Shown here: positions 53,296-64,000 of the stretch, piece after piece
Position numbering within the stretch: position 1 is the first letter of the stretch
How the letters are laid out: every line of letters starts with the position of its first letter
Source of the DNA: Cafeteria roenbergensis
Lineage: Eukaryota; Sar; Bigyra; Bicosoecida; Cafeteriaceae
DNA length: 64,000 bases
Direction of reading: 5' to 3'
Assembly: GCA_008330645.1 (NCBI GenBank)
Contig: VLTN01000044.1
Coordinates: forward strand, 243,114 to 307,113
Made by a program: the position numbers and the translations under genes
The notes under the pieces: generated by a model
Databases searched by the model: none
The model's input: only the letters and a program-made list of their open reading frames with translations
What the model was told of the DNA's origin: nothing

Positions 53296-56200
53296 TCAGT
53301 CATGACGGCGCCGCACCCGAGTGCCCGCAAGCGAAGAGCGCAGAAGCTCCGGCTTGCTTGCCTCCCCCACATGCGGCCGTGCGGAGCCCAGCCGCACCTG
53401 TGAAGCCGGCAGGCCTCCTGCCAGGAGCCCTCCACCAGCCTGGAGCCCAGACAACCCACCGGGCGCCCCTGCCATGGCCACCTGCTGCGTCGCGGGCTGC
53501 GCCGCAGCCGGAGCCGCGGCCTTCGAGGACAGCGATGGATGCATCGCCACTTCCCCATTCGACGCGGAGCCCAGCTGTCGCCGGTGGCAAGCTCTACGGC
53601 ATTGCCGCCCGCACCAAATCGCCACTGCCGTGTCCTGGCCAAGCGCGCCGACCACAGCGGACAGCAGCGCGGCGAGCAGCACGCAGCCCAGCGCCAGCGC
53701 GCCAAAGGCGAGCGGGCCGACCACAGACGCCGCAGCGGCTGCACTGATCAACGTGTTGGACCCGGCATCCCCGCCAAGCGATCCTGACGCCGCCAGCTGC
53801 GCCAGGTTCAGCCACGACGTCAGCGCCGCAAGCAGCAGCGTCAGCGCCCGCAGCCACCGCTTCCACACGTGCCCAGGCGCGTAGGGCTGATCCCACAGCA
53901 CTCCCAGCGACAGACACACGCATACCACCGTGACTACCGCACACCCGACCAGAACAGACACGGGGGAGCGGGCGGGGGAGGCCACCAGCAGCTCGCCCGA
54001 CACGCCCATGGCTGCCAGCGAAAGCAAGCCCACTGGCACCTGCCACCCCCTGGAGGGTCTGTAGTCGCGAGCCACACACGCCGACAGCGCGCGGTCTTGA
54101 CGCACGGCAGCACTGCCGTCCAGCGCCAGTCCGCCATCCGTGCGGCCGCAGCAGCCGCAGCCCCATCTCCGCGGCAGTGCGACTCGGTCCAGAGGACGGG
54201 CGCCCGCCGTGCGCTGGCTGGTGGCCTGCCGCCCGTCTGGCCGGGGTGCGGCTGGCGGAGCAGCGGGTGCTCCGCTGGCTGTGCGAGCATTCATGGGGTT
54301 GGACAGCATCGTGACCCCGGGTCCTTGATCCAGAGGTGCAAGCTGGCGCGGCCGCCCGGGCCCAGGCGATGAATTGCTGTCTCGCAGAGGCGCCGCCTGG
54401 GTATGCTTGCCCCGCCCATGCAGCGGGTTCGAGGTCGCTCGTGCTGCCGACCGCGGGGCCGGGCGGCCGGTTACCAGTGTTGGCAGTCGCAGCTGTTGTG
54501 GTGACTGCGCCCCCGTGCTGCCCGAGCCAGGCTTCCGTGCCGCAGCAGGGGCTTCGGTTGACGGGGACGCCGTCCGCAGCTGCGCGAGAGGCGAAACGAC
54601 GGTCTGCGCCAACGCCGAGTCGCACCGCCGAAGCACTGCCAGAGAGGCACCGCCTGGCGTCGCGCCCGTGCGACTCGGCAGAGACGCGCTGCCTGGCCGC
54701 CCCTTGCGCTCCACCGTCGAGCCTGCGCCTTGCAGGCCGACGGGCTCGTTGCACTCCCGCAACGCTGCCGGCCCGCTCTCGCCGCGCCGCAGCCAAGCGA
54801 CGCGCCAACACAAGAACGACAGCGACGCGACCGGCAGCCCCGCTGCCACCACCACCAGCACGCCAATTGCCAGCTCGCTAGCCAGCACGTGCGGACCCAC
54901 GCCACACTCCACAAAGGGGTTGGCAGCCATCACCAGGCCTGTTGACCCTTGCGGCGAGCCAGCCACAAGCGCGTCAACGCAGTTGAGGACGCCCACGGCA
55001 GTGTTGGTTCCCAGCACGTATGTGAGCGATGCCAAGGTGAAGAGGCCGGGCATGGGCGCTGCTGCCCATCCAAGGCGGCGGCTGCCGCAGCAAGAGCCAA
55101 GCGAAAGCGCCATGGCGCTCACGGCCAGCAGCCCCGACACCGACAGCACCCCGAGCATCACTGCGACCTCCACAGTCAGCGGCGCCGCGGACAGGCACTG
55201 CTGGTGAACAGCCACCGACGGCGACAGCTCGAAGATGGACAGCAGCGAGAAGGCCTGCGCCACCACGGCGGGCACGCCAGTCGCGAGGGTGCGCGACACC
55301 TGCACCAGCGCCTGGACGCTCAGCACCGACCAAAGGCCCAGCTGCGCCGCGCGCTTGGCCGCTCGGATCATGGCGGAGCGCCCGCAGGCGCACCTCGGGA
55401 CGCCGCCAGCGCGTGCTATGGCACGCGCTACCTTGGAAGACGCCTCCTTGCGGGCGGCCGGAAGCGCTGCACCCCGCTCCAGGGCCCCAGCCTCTGCCGA
55501 CCGGCGGAGGGCCTCTTGCCGGTCCTGCGCGGGAGCCGCGCTCTGAAGAACTCCGTACAGCCCCAGTGTTGACACAACAAGTCCCAGCCCCAGTCCTCCG
55601 TACAGACCCAGTGGTAGCAGCATGAGCTCCAAGGGCGTGCCGGTCGGGCACAAGGCGCAGCCCTGCGTTGGATGCGGGAAGAACCCCCCGCGGCAGCCGC
55701 TGCATGCCTCGCCTGTGAAGCCCTCCCCACACACGCAGCGGCCCGCTGAGGAGTTCCACCCGAGGCACCGCAGCTCCGCGGGAGGCTGGCAACGCAGCGC
55801 CTCGCCCGCCCCCTCGCCGTCCGTCCAGAACCCTGCCGAAGGCCAAAAGCGCTGTCCGCCGGGGCAGGTGCCACAGCCACCCGCGCTGGACGGCGCGCCT
55901 TCCCCGCCGATCATGGAAGCCGGGCACAGCGACCAGCACGGTCGGCACGAGTCACCTGATCCGTGGGCACACACGTCGGCGCTCGTTCCGTCCGCGCAAG
56001 CCGGCCCGGGCGGGGCAAAGCCCTCGCACTGGTCAGTGAAGTACACGGCGAGAGCCTGCGCCGCTTGCGCCCCACATGCCACGGCAAGCTCTCGCCCGCC
56101 CCCGTGTTGCTCGTACCCTGCAGCACTCGCTGCTGACGCCGAGGACCACTCCCACGGGATGCCGGACAGCGACAGCAGCTGGCCGGAAGCTTGCACACGC

Positions 56201-59200
56201 GCCCGCTCCGCACCCGCGAGGCACAGCGCAGCCAGCGCGCCCTCAGGCACCAGATCCAGCCGAGGCGGGGCCTCCGGGCACAGGCCGACCACGCGTGCGC
56301 TTGACGTCAAGCTCGGTCGCCACGACCGCCCCTCCAGCCCCGCGCCCGTTGGCAACACCGTGATGCTCTGCCACCCGCACTCACCGCCGCTCGCCCCGGA
56401 GGGTGGGAGCCCGATCCACAGCCCCCCGGCGGCAGGCCTGCTGTCCTCGCCGTCGGACTGCGCTTTCCAGTCGCACGCATCGGCCTGCCTCGGCAACTGA
56501 ATCCGCACCGTCGATCCGTCAGCGGCCACGCCCAGCACCCTGGCCTCGCTCGCTCCCACAAGCACGCGGACCAGCGCTCCAAAGCATGGCCCCGCCACCT
56601 TTGAGCACACAAGGATCACCTCGCTCGATCCACTTGACGTCAGCTCTGCCCCGTGCGTGCGCGACCCATCGCTCAGCTCCACTCCAGCAGCAGCCGCCTC
56701 CCCGTCCCGCCACAACCCGCCCAGTCCGGCGCCGGCCAGCTCCCCAGCTGACGGCGATGCAACCATCGGAGTTGGCAAGGAAAGTTCCACCTGCTTCATT
56801 GCCGATGACGCCCACCGTGACTGGTTGGCAGACTCGTCCGCGTCAGGCAGCCGGACCAGCGCATCCGCCACGCTGGGAATCACGGCGCCCACGAGCCTGA
56901 CGACTGAGGCCACGTCGACCAAGCGGTCGAACATGGCTCCATCTGGTGGCCCCGGCAGCACCTCTAGCCCCTCCCCCGCTGCGCCAAGCAGCCGCCCAGC
57001 TCCTTGCGCCGGAGTCGCGCGCGAGCTCGCTGCGAGTGCGCCCAGGGCCACGCTTGCCAATGCCGCAGTTGACCGGAACGAGCACGCCACGCCGAGCTCA
57101 CTGGCCTCGGCAGCTCCTTCCACCAGCCGCAGCACAACGAGCAGCTCCGCGCCGGGGAGCCAGCTCGCCGAGTCGGTCACAGCGCCGCTGTGATCCGCAA
57201 CCACGTCAGAGGACTCGGGCTGGCACGCCACCAGCACTGTTTCGCCCGCTGCAGGCTGCCGAGGAACCAGGAAACGCAGCGTTGCCTCGGGCGACGACGG
57301 GCCAAGCACCACCGAGCCTGCCGCAGAGGCCGCGGACACGCCAGGCACTGTCACGCGCAGTGGCAGCTGACTGCACGACCCCGTGCTAACAGCCACGATG
57401 TTCGATGACAGAGGACCGGCGACAAGTCGCTCAGCGTCCCACAGCGTGGCGCTGGGGCCCGAGCTATTGCCCGCAGTGGCGAAGAACAGCAGCCGCCGGC
57501 CTTCGAGTTCCTCAGACAGCGTCAAGCGCAAGCGCACGCGCAGCGTTGCGTGGCCGACTAGCGCCACAGGGACCGCGTCGCACCCGTCGACGGCACCGCC
57601 GAATCGTGCTTGGTCTGCCGCGCTTGAGCTCACAATCCCCGGGCTCACTGCCACTGACCCCGCCGAGTCTTCCAGGTCGCCCCCGGCCAAACGCGACACT
57701 CTGACCTGGCTGACTTCGCCGGCTATCTTGCCCAGCTGCAGGGTCGCCAGTCGCATCGCCGACCCGCCCCACCCGCCATCGCCCGGGCTCTCGGGCGGCA
57801 ACGGCCAGCCCGACACCAGAGCAGAGGGCACGTCGGCCAGCGCTTGCTCGCCAAACACCGCTACCTCGTCCACAGCGTACACTTCAACCGTGCCGGTGCG
57901 CCACCGGCTCGCGCCCGTCCACCCCACCGCGCCGGCCGCCGAGCAGGACGATGCGTTCGCGGCCGCACCGACAGGTCCCTCGAGCAGCCCGCTGGCGACA
58001 GACAGCGGCCACCCCGAACGTGGTGACGCCAGCCTGACGCCCAGCGGCACGTCCACCAGCACGCTTGCCACCCTCCCGCAGGACTCCACCTGCGGACGCA
58101 TCGGTGGCTGGATCCCTGCCTGGACGCACGCAAGTCCCTCTCCACGAGCATCCGATGCCGTCAGCGCGCCCGACCCGCCGTCGATGACCCAAGCGCCCAT
58201 GGATCCACTGCAAACCAGCGTTTGGTTCAGCACCAGTGACGCTCCCAGCCCTGTGTTTGCCGCGTCGGCCAGGCTCCAGCCGGCGGACCCTTGCACGAGG
58301 GCCACAGACATCCGCTCTCGGTCAGCCGCCCCCAGCGCCTCAAGCAGCGCTTCACCGCCAACGGCAGCCCATCCATCGCTGCACCACACGCGACAGCGAG
58401 TTCCAGCGGCCCACTCTCCCGTCGATGGCGTGGTGCACTGGGTTTGCACCGCAACTGCTTTTGCCAAGAGCGGCGGGCAGAACGCTGCAGGAGAGGGCGT
58501 CGCGGACGCTGTGCCGGACGGGGTGGCAGAGGCTGTTGGCGTGGGGGATGCAGCCACGGAAGCAGTTGGAGAGGCGGTGGCCGATGAAGAGGGTGTTGGC
58601 GTGGGGGTTGCACTGGATGAGGCAGAAGGTGAGGGAGTCGCTGTGGGCGAACGCGTGGGTGTCACTGACGGGCTGGCCGTGCCCGTGACGCTGGGCGATG
58701 ACGTAGAGGACACTGACGGCGTAGGGGTGGCGGTCAGCGATCCAGTGGGCGTGCCTGTGGCCGACGACGTGGGGGAGACCGTCGAAGAAGGCGTGGGCGT
58801 GTGTGTCGTCGTCGGCGACGGGCTTGGCGAGAGTGACGCTGTCGGGGAAGCGGTGGGCGAAGGCGTGACAGACGGCGACGGCGACGGGGTGCTCGTGACC
58901 GTGGAACTGGCCATGGCCGTGGCCGACGGCGACCGACCACAGTGAAACGGCCACCGTCTCCCTGATCAGGCTCGCCAAGCAAAAGGTAAGCGCGTCGAGT
59001 TCCCTGCTTGAGGAAGCTTCATCAGAGTGAAGCTTTGTCCAGCTGAGCCGCCGGGGTCGACAATTCCTGCGAGCGGCATGCTGGCCTCTGCCGTGATCAG
59101 GCTGATCCCTCGAACCTGCAACGTGTCAGCCCCGGAAGGCAATGCAAGGTGAAGGATTGCGCAGCCGCCGAGCTTGTCTTGCTCAGTTGCGTACTTGGCT

Positions 59201-61415
59201 CCGGCTCGAAAAGCTGCCACCCACAAGTCGGGCACGCCGTCGCCATCCATGTCGCCATAGTTTTTGATCGTAGTGCCGAGCTGCGGCCCCTGCCGCTCCA
59301 GGCTTTGCAGCTGCGGCTGTGGGGCGGCAACGACGTTAAGCAGCCTTGATCTCTTGACCACCGGCGAGTTCAGGCCTGCAGCAAAGGCATTCCCCGAGAG
59401 ATCAATTGACAGCAGCCAAATGCATCCCATGTCGTCGTCGTACGTATCGCACAGCTCCGCGCCGACCACCAAGAGCGGGAGGCTCGGGTTTTGGGGGTCC
59501 AGACCGGGCTCTAGCACTGCTACAGAGCGGCCCAAACGAGTCTTCTGGTGATCTGCACGAATCACACTCGTCGTTTATGCTTGGCATGCCTTCAGAGCCG
59601 TCCGTGATCCCAATGACAGAAGTCGCCGCCGGGCCAACCGTGCCATTGGCCTGGAGCTTGACAAGAAGCAGCACCCCAGCATTGCTGCTCGTGATTGCCT
59701 CCGATAGTCCCGGGAATGAAGTGCACTTGGCCCATGACGACGACATCACGACGACGTCAGATGCTGCTGCCCTATCGCCTCGCTTCGGAGCCCACTGGGC
59801 CGGAATTGTCGTCATCGCAAGACCCATGAATGCGTTGCCATCCCATGTGATGCTCGTCGACTCTGCTGACCAAGTGTGCAGGTGAGTCAGGTCGCCAGTA
59901 GGCCGCCACAGGCGGTAGAGCACGAGTCCTCCCGGGCCAGAGCTGCTGAAGGGACCCTTCAGCGCCCCGACCATGATCGTCATGTGCTCCTGTGGCGCCT
60001 GCGGCCTGCCGACGAAGTCGTCGTGCAGCAGGTCTCCTTTGATGCGAACCACCGATATGTCGCGCCCGAAGAGCTGGTGGCCAGAGCCCAGCCCTTCCGG
60101 GTTTCCAGCCAGCGGCAGCTTGAAGCTTGGGCTCTGGCCGTGAGCGAGAATCGGCGCTTCGCCTGCGTTGGTTTGGTTGAGCCTGAACACCCAGACTCCT
60201 CCAGTGTTGCCCGGGTTCCCCTTCAACGAAGACACAAAAAGCAGATAGCCGACTTGCATGGACACAGCGCCCAGACCGTCGCCGTCCGACAGGCCGAGGT
60301 CGTCCCCACTGACTTGGATGGGAACCGCGCCGTCTCTGGCGAGGTTCAGCGGGAGCGTTGGGAGCTGCGACAGCATGCGGTTCCCGGCATCCCCGGCTGG
60401 CTTCACGTCTATCGAGGTTGCCGTCACCAGTCCATCACGCCGCGCCTGTTGATTGAGCTTCCGTGGCTCATCACCGAGCAGCCACTCCCATGGCCAGCAA
60501 ACGCCCTGTGCGGATCGGCCGTCTCCATAGAGCCAAACTGACACGAGCGGAGTCGCCTGCCGCCGCGCTTCTGCCAGGACAAGCGGCACGCCCTGCCACG
60601 TTTGCCTCTATGACCATGCGGTCGGCGCCGCACCGGCTGCTCTTGGGCCGCTGAACGAGCGCCAGCGTGTCTCCGGCCCTGACGACCAGCGGCGACGCGG
60701 GCGCAGCCGTGAGCCAAGTCTCAGTGCCTGCCCGGGGTGCCTCTTCAGTGCGCGAGAAGGCCAAATCGGCGTACCGGCGCTCAGTGGAGGTCGGGCAGTC
60801 GCCGACGGCGCGGCAGCGCGCCCGGGAAGCAACCAGTTGCAGCGCCAGAGGGCACGGCGCGTCCGGGTCGAGCATGTTCCGGTTCGCAGGAGCGATGGCA
60901 TGGAGCTGCGGACGATTCCGCACAACGCGCGCAAGGGAGGGGTGGTGGTGGGGGTGGTGAGGAGGGTGTGGGCGGCTCGGGCGACGAAGACTGGGGCAAG
61001 CGCGCGGTGCACTGACAAAGCGCTGTGCCGCGGCCAGCTTGCGCACCGGGCTTTGGCCAGGCGCCTGGGGCCCGAGGACAACACTCACACGCACGTTAAC
61101 CCGGTGGACGGCGAAGGTGGAGTCCAAGGGGTCACTTGACGCAAGCGGAGCCTGCGACGCTTCAAGTTCGCTTCGCACCTCTGGGGCTCCCGCTCGGGTG
61201 CTCGCGCCGGAGCCTGCGGACTCCAGGCAGCGCCCCCCATCTCCCGTTCGCAGCAGCGATCCCCTTGACTCAACAAACCTCACCTCTGAGAGGCGGCCGC
61301 GCAAGGCGGGCGCTGAGCTCGGACACGACAATAATGGCGTGGCAGGGGCGACCGCAAGATATAGAGAGACGGCGGCCAAGATCGAGAGTGCCTTGAGCAC
61401 GAGCGCCGCAGGCAT
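53296..61415 (-). CDS. Large surface receptor-like protein: signal peptide, FG-GAP propeller, S/T/P stalk, EGF-like, multi-pass membrane end (frame interrupted)
   Basis: Read as one gene of roughly 2,700 codons in four pieces. Piece A starts at ATG 61415 with a signal peptide (MPAALVLKALSILAAVSLYL). Pieces B and C hold beta-propeller FG-GAP-like repeats (KNYGDMDGDGVPDLWVAA; DSFG then RSVAVLEPG). Piece D (58914-53296, 1,872 codons) starts with a mucin-like Ser/Thr/Pro tract, then a long extracellular region, a Cys-rich part with an EGF-like CVCGEGFTGEACSGC, about nine hydrophobic segments and a disordered tail. A to B and B to C each need removal of one base, at CCC 60591-60593 and CCC 59531-59533; both repairs restore sensible sequence across the join. 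C and D share a frame but are separated by a TGA at 58966-58968 that I cannot explain by a clear intron. A GT-AG intron inside piece A (near 60900-61015) is possible. Function: probably adhesion or sensing at the cell surface, inferred from domains. Confidence 0.65.
58966..58968 (-). other. In-frame TGA between propeller and S/T/P stalk
   Basis: The reading frame of the FG-GAP part (ending LPFAWRA) and of the S/T/P part (starting near MASSTVTSTPSPSP) is the same, interrupted by this single TGA. It could be a missed intron, a pair of indels, a true gene boundary or a disabled allele. Confidence 0.6.
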
Positions 61416-61728
61416 GGAGGGAGGGGGCGCGCGAGAAGTTCACAGGGCAACCCTCCCCGCTCCCCGCGGCGGCGCTGATGCTGGGCAAGTGCCGCGCGCC
61501 AGCAGCCGCGCAGGTGACAGTTGCACTGCGTTGCGAGATGGCTGTTTCTTGGCAGAGCGGCAGTTGCTGTTGGTCAGAGGTTTGGGTTCTGCAAGTTCGG
61601 GACTCGCGGGCACGGCTTCGAGCGCTGCAAACGCAATCGGCGGGCCAGACACGCAGCCAGCACAGCCCCCGAAAGCACGATCCACGGGGAGCGAGGGCCA
61701 TGCTGTAGGAAAACCTTTGCCCGCGCCA
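61416..61728. promoter_or_regulatory. Intergenic region upstream of the receptor-like gene
   Basis: 313 bp between the stop of the membrane protein gene and the ATG of the receptor-like gene, both minus strand. It is slightly AT-richer than its surroundings. I see no box or small gene with support. Confidence 0.3.
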
Positions 61729-63791
61729 TCACGCCGCCTTGACTGCAGGAATGAGGAGCGAGGGGAGGGTGGCAGCGAGAATGACCCCCACCCAGGTGCC
61801 GAAGAGGCGGGGCAGGCTCTCGGGGAGAGGGATCACGCCGAGGAGCTTTGGGAAGCCCCGCCATTTGGCGACGGCGGTGAGGAAGTCCCCGTCCGCCTTG
61901 GGGCCTTTGTGGGGCCTCGGGGTGAGTGCATGCACCCAAGCTGGCATATCAGCCCCGCTGGGCGTGCCGGGCCTGTGGCCTGCGATGTGAGGCCCCCCGG
62001 GGGCGTCTTCCCAGCTTGCCCCCGGGGTGCAGAGCCTGCGCACCGTGCCTTGTAGAGCCAGCAAGTCGAGGCCCGCTGTGAGCTCAGACTGGGTCATTGC
62101 TGTGGCATAGAACGCTGCAAAGGCGGCCGCCGTGGTGTACAGCACGGGGTCGGCGAGTGCGTCCAAAATGTTGGCTGGGTTGCTCAACCAAGCTTGCAAG
62201 CCGCCGCTGCTGTACACGGCAGAGACGAGGTTGCCAGCGTAGGCGATCGCACTGAAGACTGTGACGAGGAGCACTGGCGAGGCCAGGTCCAGCACCGCTT
62301 GGGCCCTGTCGATGTGGATGACGAGGGCGCCGCCGAGGACCATGCGGCGAGCGGCCCGCAGCTCCCGCTCAGAGGCAGATACGCCGCCGGCAGCCGACGC
62401 AGCCCCGGGGGCGGATGCAGCCGCCGCGGCCTCGGCCTCAGTGACGCGGTCTAGGGCGAGCCGCTCGAGAGCGGAGGCGAGGGCAGGGCGGGCGCCTGCG
62501 TAGGCAGCAACCACACGAACCGTCTCCTCGTCGACGTTGTCCACGCGCTCCCGCCGCAGCTCCAGCGGGGTCACGCCGGCCTGCAGCAGCAGGCGCGCGC
62601 GCTCGGCCCATGCCTGCGCAAGCGCGATGGGCTCCTCGAGGCACCGCACCAGCTCTTGGGCGGCAAGCAGCGACACCACAGCGCCGAGGACGAGGGCGAG
62701 GATCACGCAGGGGCGCCGAAGATGATGGGCGAGTTGGCGGGGCTCGCGAGCGGGTTGTACACGCAGGCGGAGGCCGGGCGCACGACGGCGTCCCCTGCCC
62801 ATGAGTAGGCAACTGCCAAGGTCGACAAGAGGATTTCGGGCCGGAACAGACCGTACCCGTCACCGATAGACAGCGAGGACTCCTCACGGGTCGCAGCATC
62901 GGGGCGCTTGCGCCGAGGGCAGCAGGCAGCCTTGCAAGTGCCCTTGAGCCGCATGCTGATGTCTGCGTCCACAAACTTGACAGCTGCCTCGAGCCCTTCT
63001 GGCCCGTCGAGGAGCTCGGCGCCTCGCTTCAGGTCCAGTGCGATGCCGTCGCGGGCCATGGACTGCGCGCGATCGGACGCCTGCGTGCTGCCGCCGAGGA
63101 GAATGGTCGAATCCCAAAGCGCCGAGCGCTTGAACCACACAATGGGAAGGAGAGCTCCGATGATGCGCAGCACAGGCGCGTCGGCAATGGTCTGCAGCGC
63201 TGCAGCGCAAGTACTGCGCTGGGCTGCCACAGTGAACACAACACCGGCGCTGTTCAAGCCCTCCAGCACGTCCACGTACTGCTCCAGCACCAGCAGGACG
63301 AGTGCCAGCACGGTGACAAGGGCGCCCACAGACAAGCCCACGCTGTCCCGGAACGCAAGCAGGCGCTGCAGCAGGCCGCACATCCGTGTGCCGGTAGCCA
63401 CAGCCGCCGCTTGGGCGAACAAGAAAGTTGCGATCAGGACGCCAACAGCCAGCGCGGCCGACGTGCCCAGGGCGACCGCTGGGTCCGCAGTGTACGGAAA
63501 TGTGCCGAACAGGTGGTACTGGTGGGTACCACGGTGCTCCACGGCGGACATGGCCGCGCCGGCGAACAAGTACCCCGCCAGCAACGCCCACACGCTGACG
63601 ACCACAGGACCCACGCGAACGCGGAAGCCGGCGCAAGGAAGCGCGGACTCTGCGATGCCGTCCCCGAGGGCCGCGTTGTACGCGTGCTGCTGCATGGGAA
63701 TGCCGCCGTCGTCGCGGATGCCGTCAACGCGGGAAGCCGGGCCGCCGAGCTCGATGAAATCCGCAATCAGCACGACGCGGCAGCGCGACAT
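61729..63791 (-). CDS. Multi-pass membrane protein of unknown family (one frame change)
   Basis: Not recognised. About eight hydrophobic segments are visible, for example VSVWALLAGYLFAGAAM, VGVLIATFLFAQAAAV, VGALVTVLALVLLVLEQYV, VILALVLGAVVSLLAAQELV, VLLVTVFSAIAYAGNLV and WVGVILAATLPSLLIPAV, with soluble loops containing a short Cys cluster (GTCKAACCPRRKRP). Two overlapping frames join near 62710-62713 (GGGG on the plus strand): adding one base turns SPIIFGAPA-stop into SPIIFGAPCVILALVLGAV, a continuous membrane segment, so a homopolymer error is likely. Start taken at ATG 63791 (MSRCRVVLIADFIELGG); the frame stays open to at least 63899 with a Cys-rich stretch (CCQCAGPCMSRC), so an earlier start or an exon beyond the window is possible. 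Confidence 0.6.
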
Positions 63792-64000
63792 GCACGGCCC
63801 AGCGCATTGGCAGCACTGGGCCAGCTTGCCCGCAACGACGAACGGCGAGCGCGACAGCTTTTGCGTGAAGCTGTGGTGCCTGTCAGGCCGCCCGTGCACG
63901 CCGGACGGCTGTTCCGTGCTTTCCCGCCATCGCGGCGGTCTCGGAGTACGTGGAGGGGCTCGCAGCGACCTCGCGCTCGCTGCCAGCTGCTCCGACCCGA
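63792..64000. other. Right edge, upstream of the membrane protein gene
   Basis: About 209 bp. It may hold the promoter or more N-terminal coding sequence of the minus-strand membrane protein (the frame remains open upstream). Nothing else is recognised. Confidence 0.3.

Noticed and set aside
57383-58945. Plus-strand ORF of 520 codons antisense to the receptor-like gene
   Set aside because: Its valine/glycine-rich end is simply the complement of the Ser/Thr/Pro tract; the minus strand has the EGF-like and membrane segments.

Overview
The window looks like nuclear DNA from a very GC-rich unicellular eukaryote. It carries GT-AG spliceosomal introns of about 115-320 nt that restore reading frame exactly (total coding lengths divide by three for seven spliced genes). 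Proteins are large and padded with Gly/Ala/Ser/Pro-rich disorder. Contents include hybrid histidine kinases, a PQ-loop transporter, a DEP domain and mucin-like surface proteins. A heterotrophic flagellate such as a bicosoecid stramenopile (Cafeteria-like) would fit, but this is inference; no rRNA or marker gene confirms it.

Layout. 1-6756 (minus): 3' part of a very long gene with a Tudor-like domain, running off the left edge. 7566-9245 (plus): PQ-loop lysosomal-type transporter. 9508-11935 (plus, 2 exons): NudC-type NADH pyrophosphatase. 12034-21759 (minus): one uninterrupted 3,241-codon ORF of disordered sequence with RPxTA-like motifs. 22164-25401 (minus, 5 exons): an N-myristoylation signal plus DEP domain fused to a FAD/NAD(P) disulfide oxidoreductase. 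25600-48476: five related hybrid histidine kinases, four on the minus strand (HK1-HK4) and one divergent on the plus strand (HK5), all with the same phase-2 intron. 48815-53170 (minus): RS-rich protein. 53296-61415 (minus): large surface receptor-like protein (signal peptide, FG-GAP repeats, S/T/P stalk, EGF-like, multi-pass membrane end). 61729-63791 (minus): multi-pass membrane protein near the right edge.

The most interesting locus is the kinase cluster. HK5 keeps the phospho-accepting His, N box, G1 (DNGQG), G2 (GLGL) and receiver Asp. HK1-HK4 keep the His and the receiver but have lost the N-box Asn, the G1 Asp and the GLGL motif, so they look like pseudokinase sensor/phosphorelay proteins beside one intact paralogue. 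HK2, HK3 and the 3' half of HK4 lie in an array with an exact 4,112-bp period, and HK4 is a chimera with a sharp homology breakpoint.

Two short words are strongly over-represented in the disordered genes, irrespective of frame: GGCAGAGCC (both orientations, about 33 copies in the first 22 kb by hand count, none seen in HK1-HK4) and GCGAAACCGC (10 exact copies, all on the plus strand although the genes lie on both strands). Several genes carry isolated one-base frame changes, mostly at homopolymers; these look more like assembly errors than biology.
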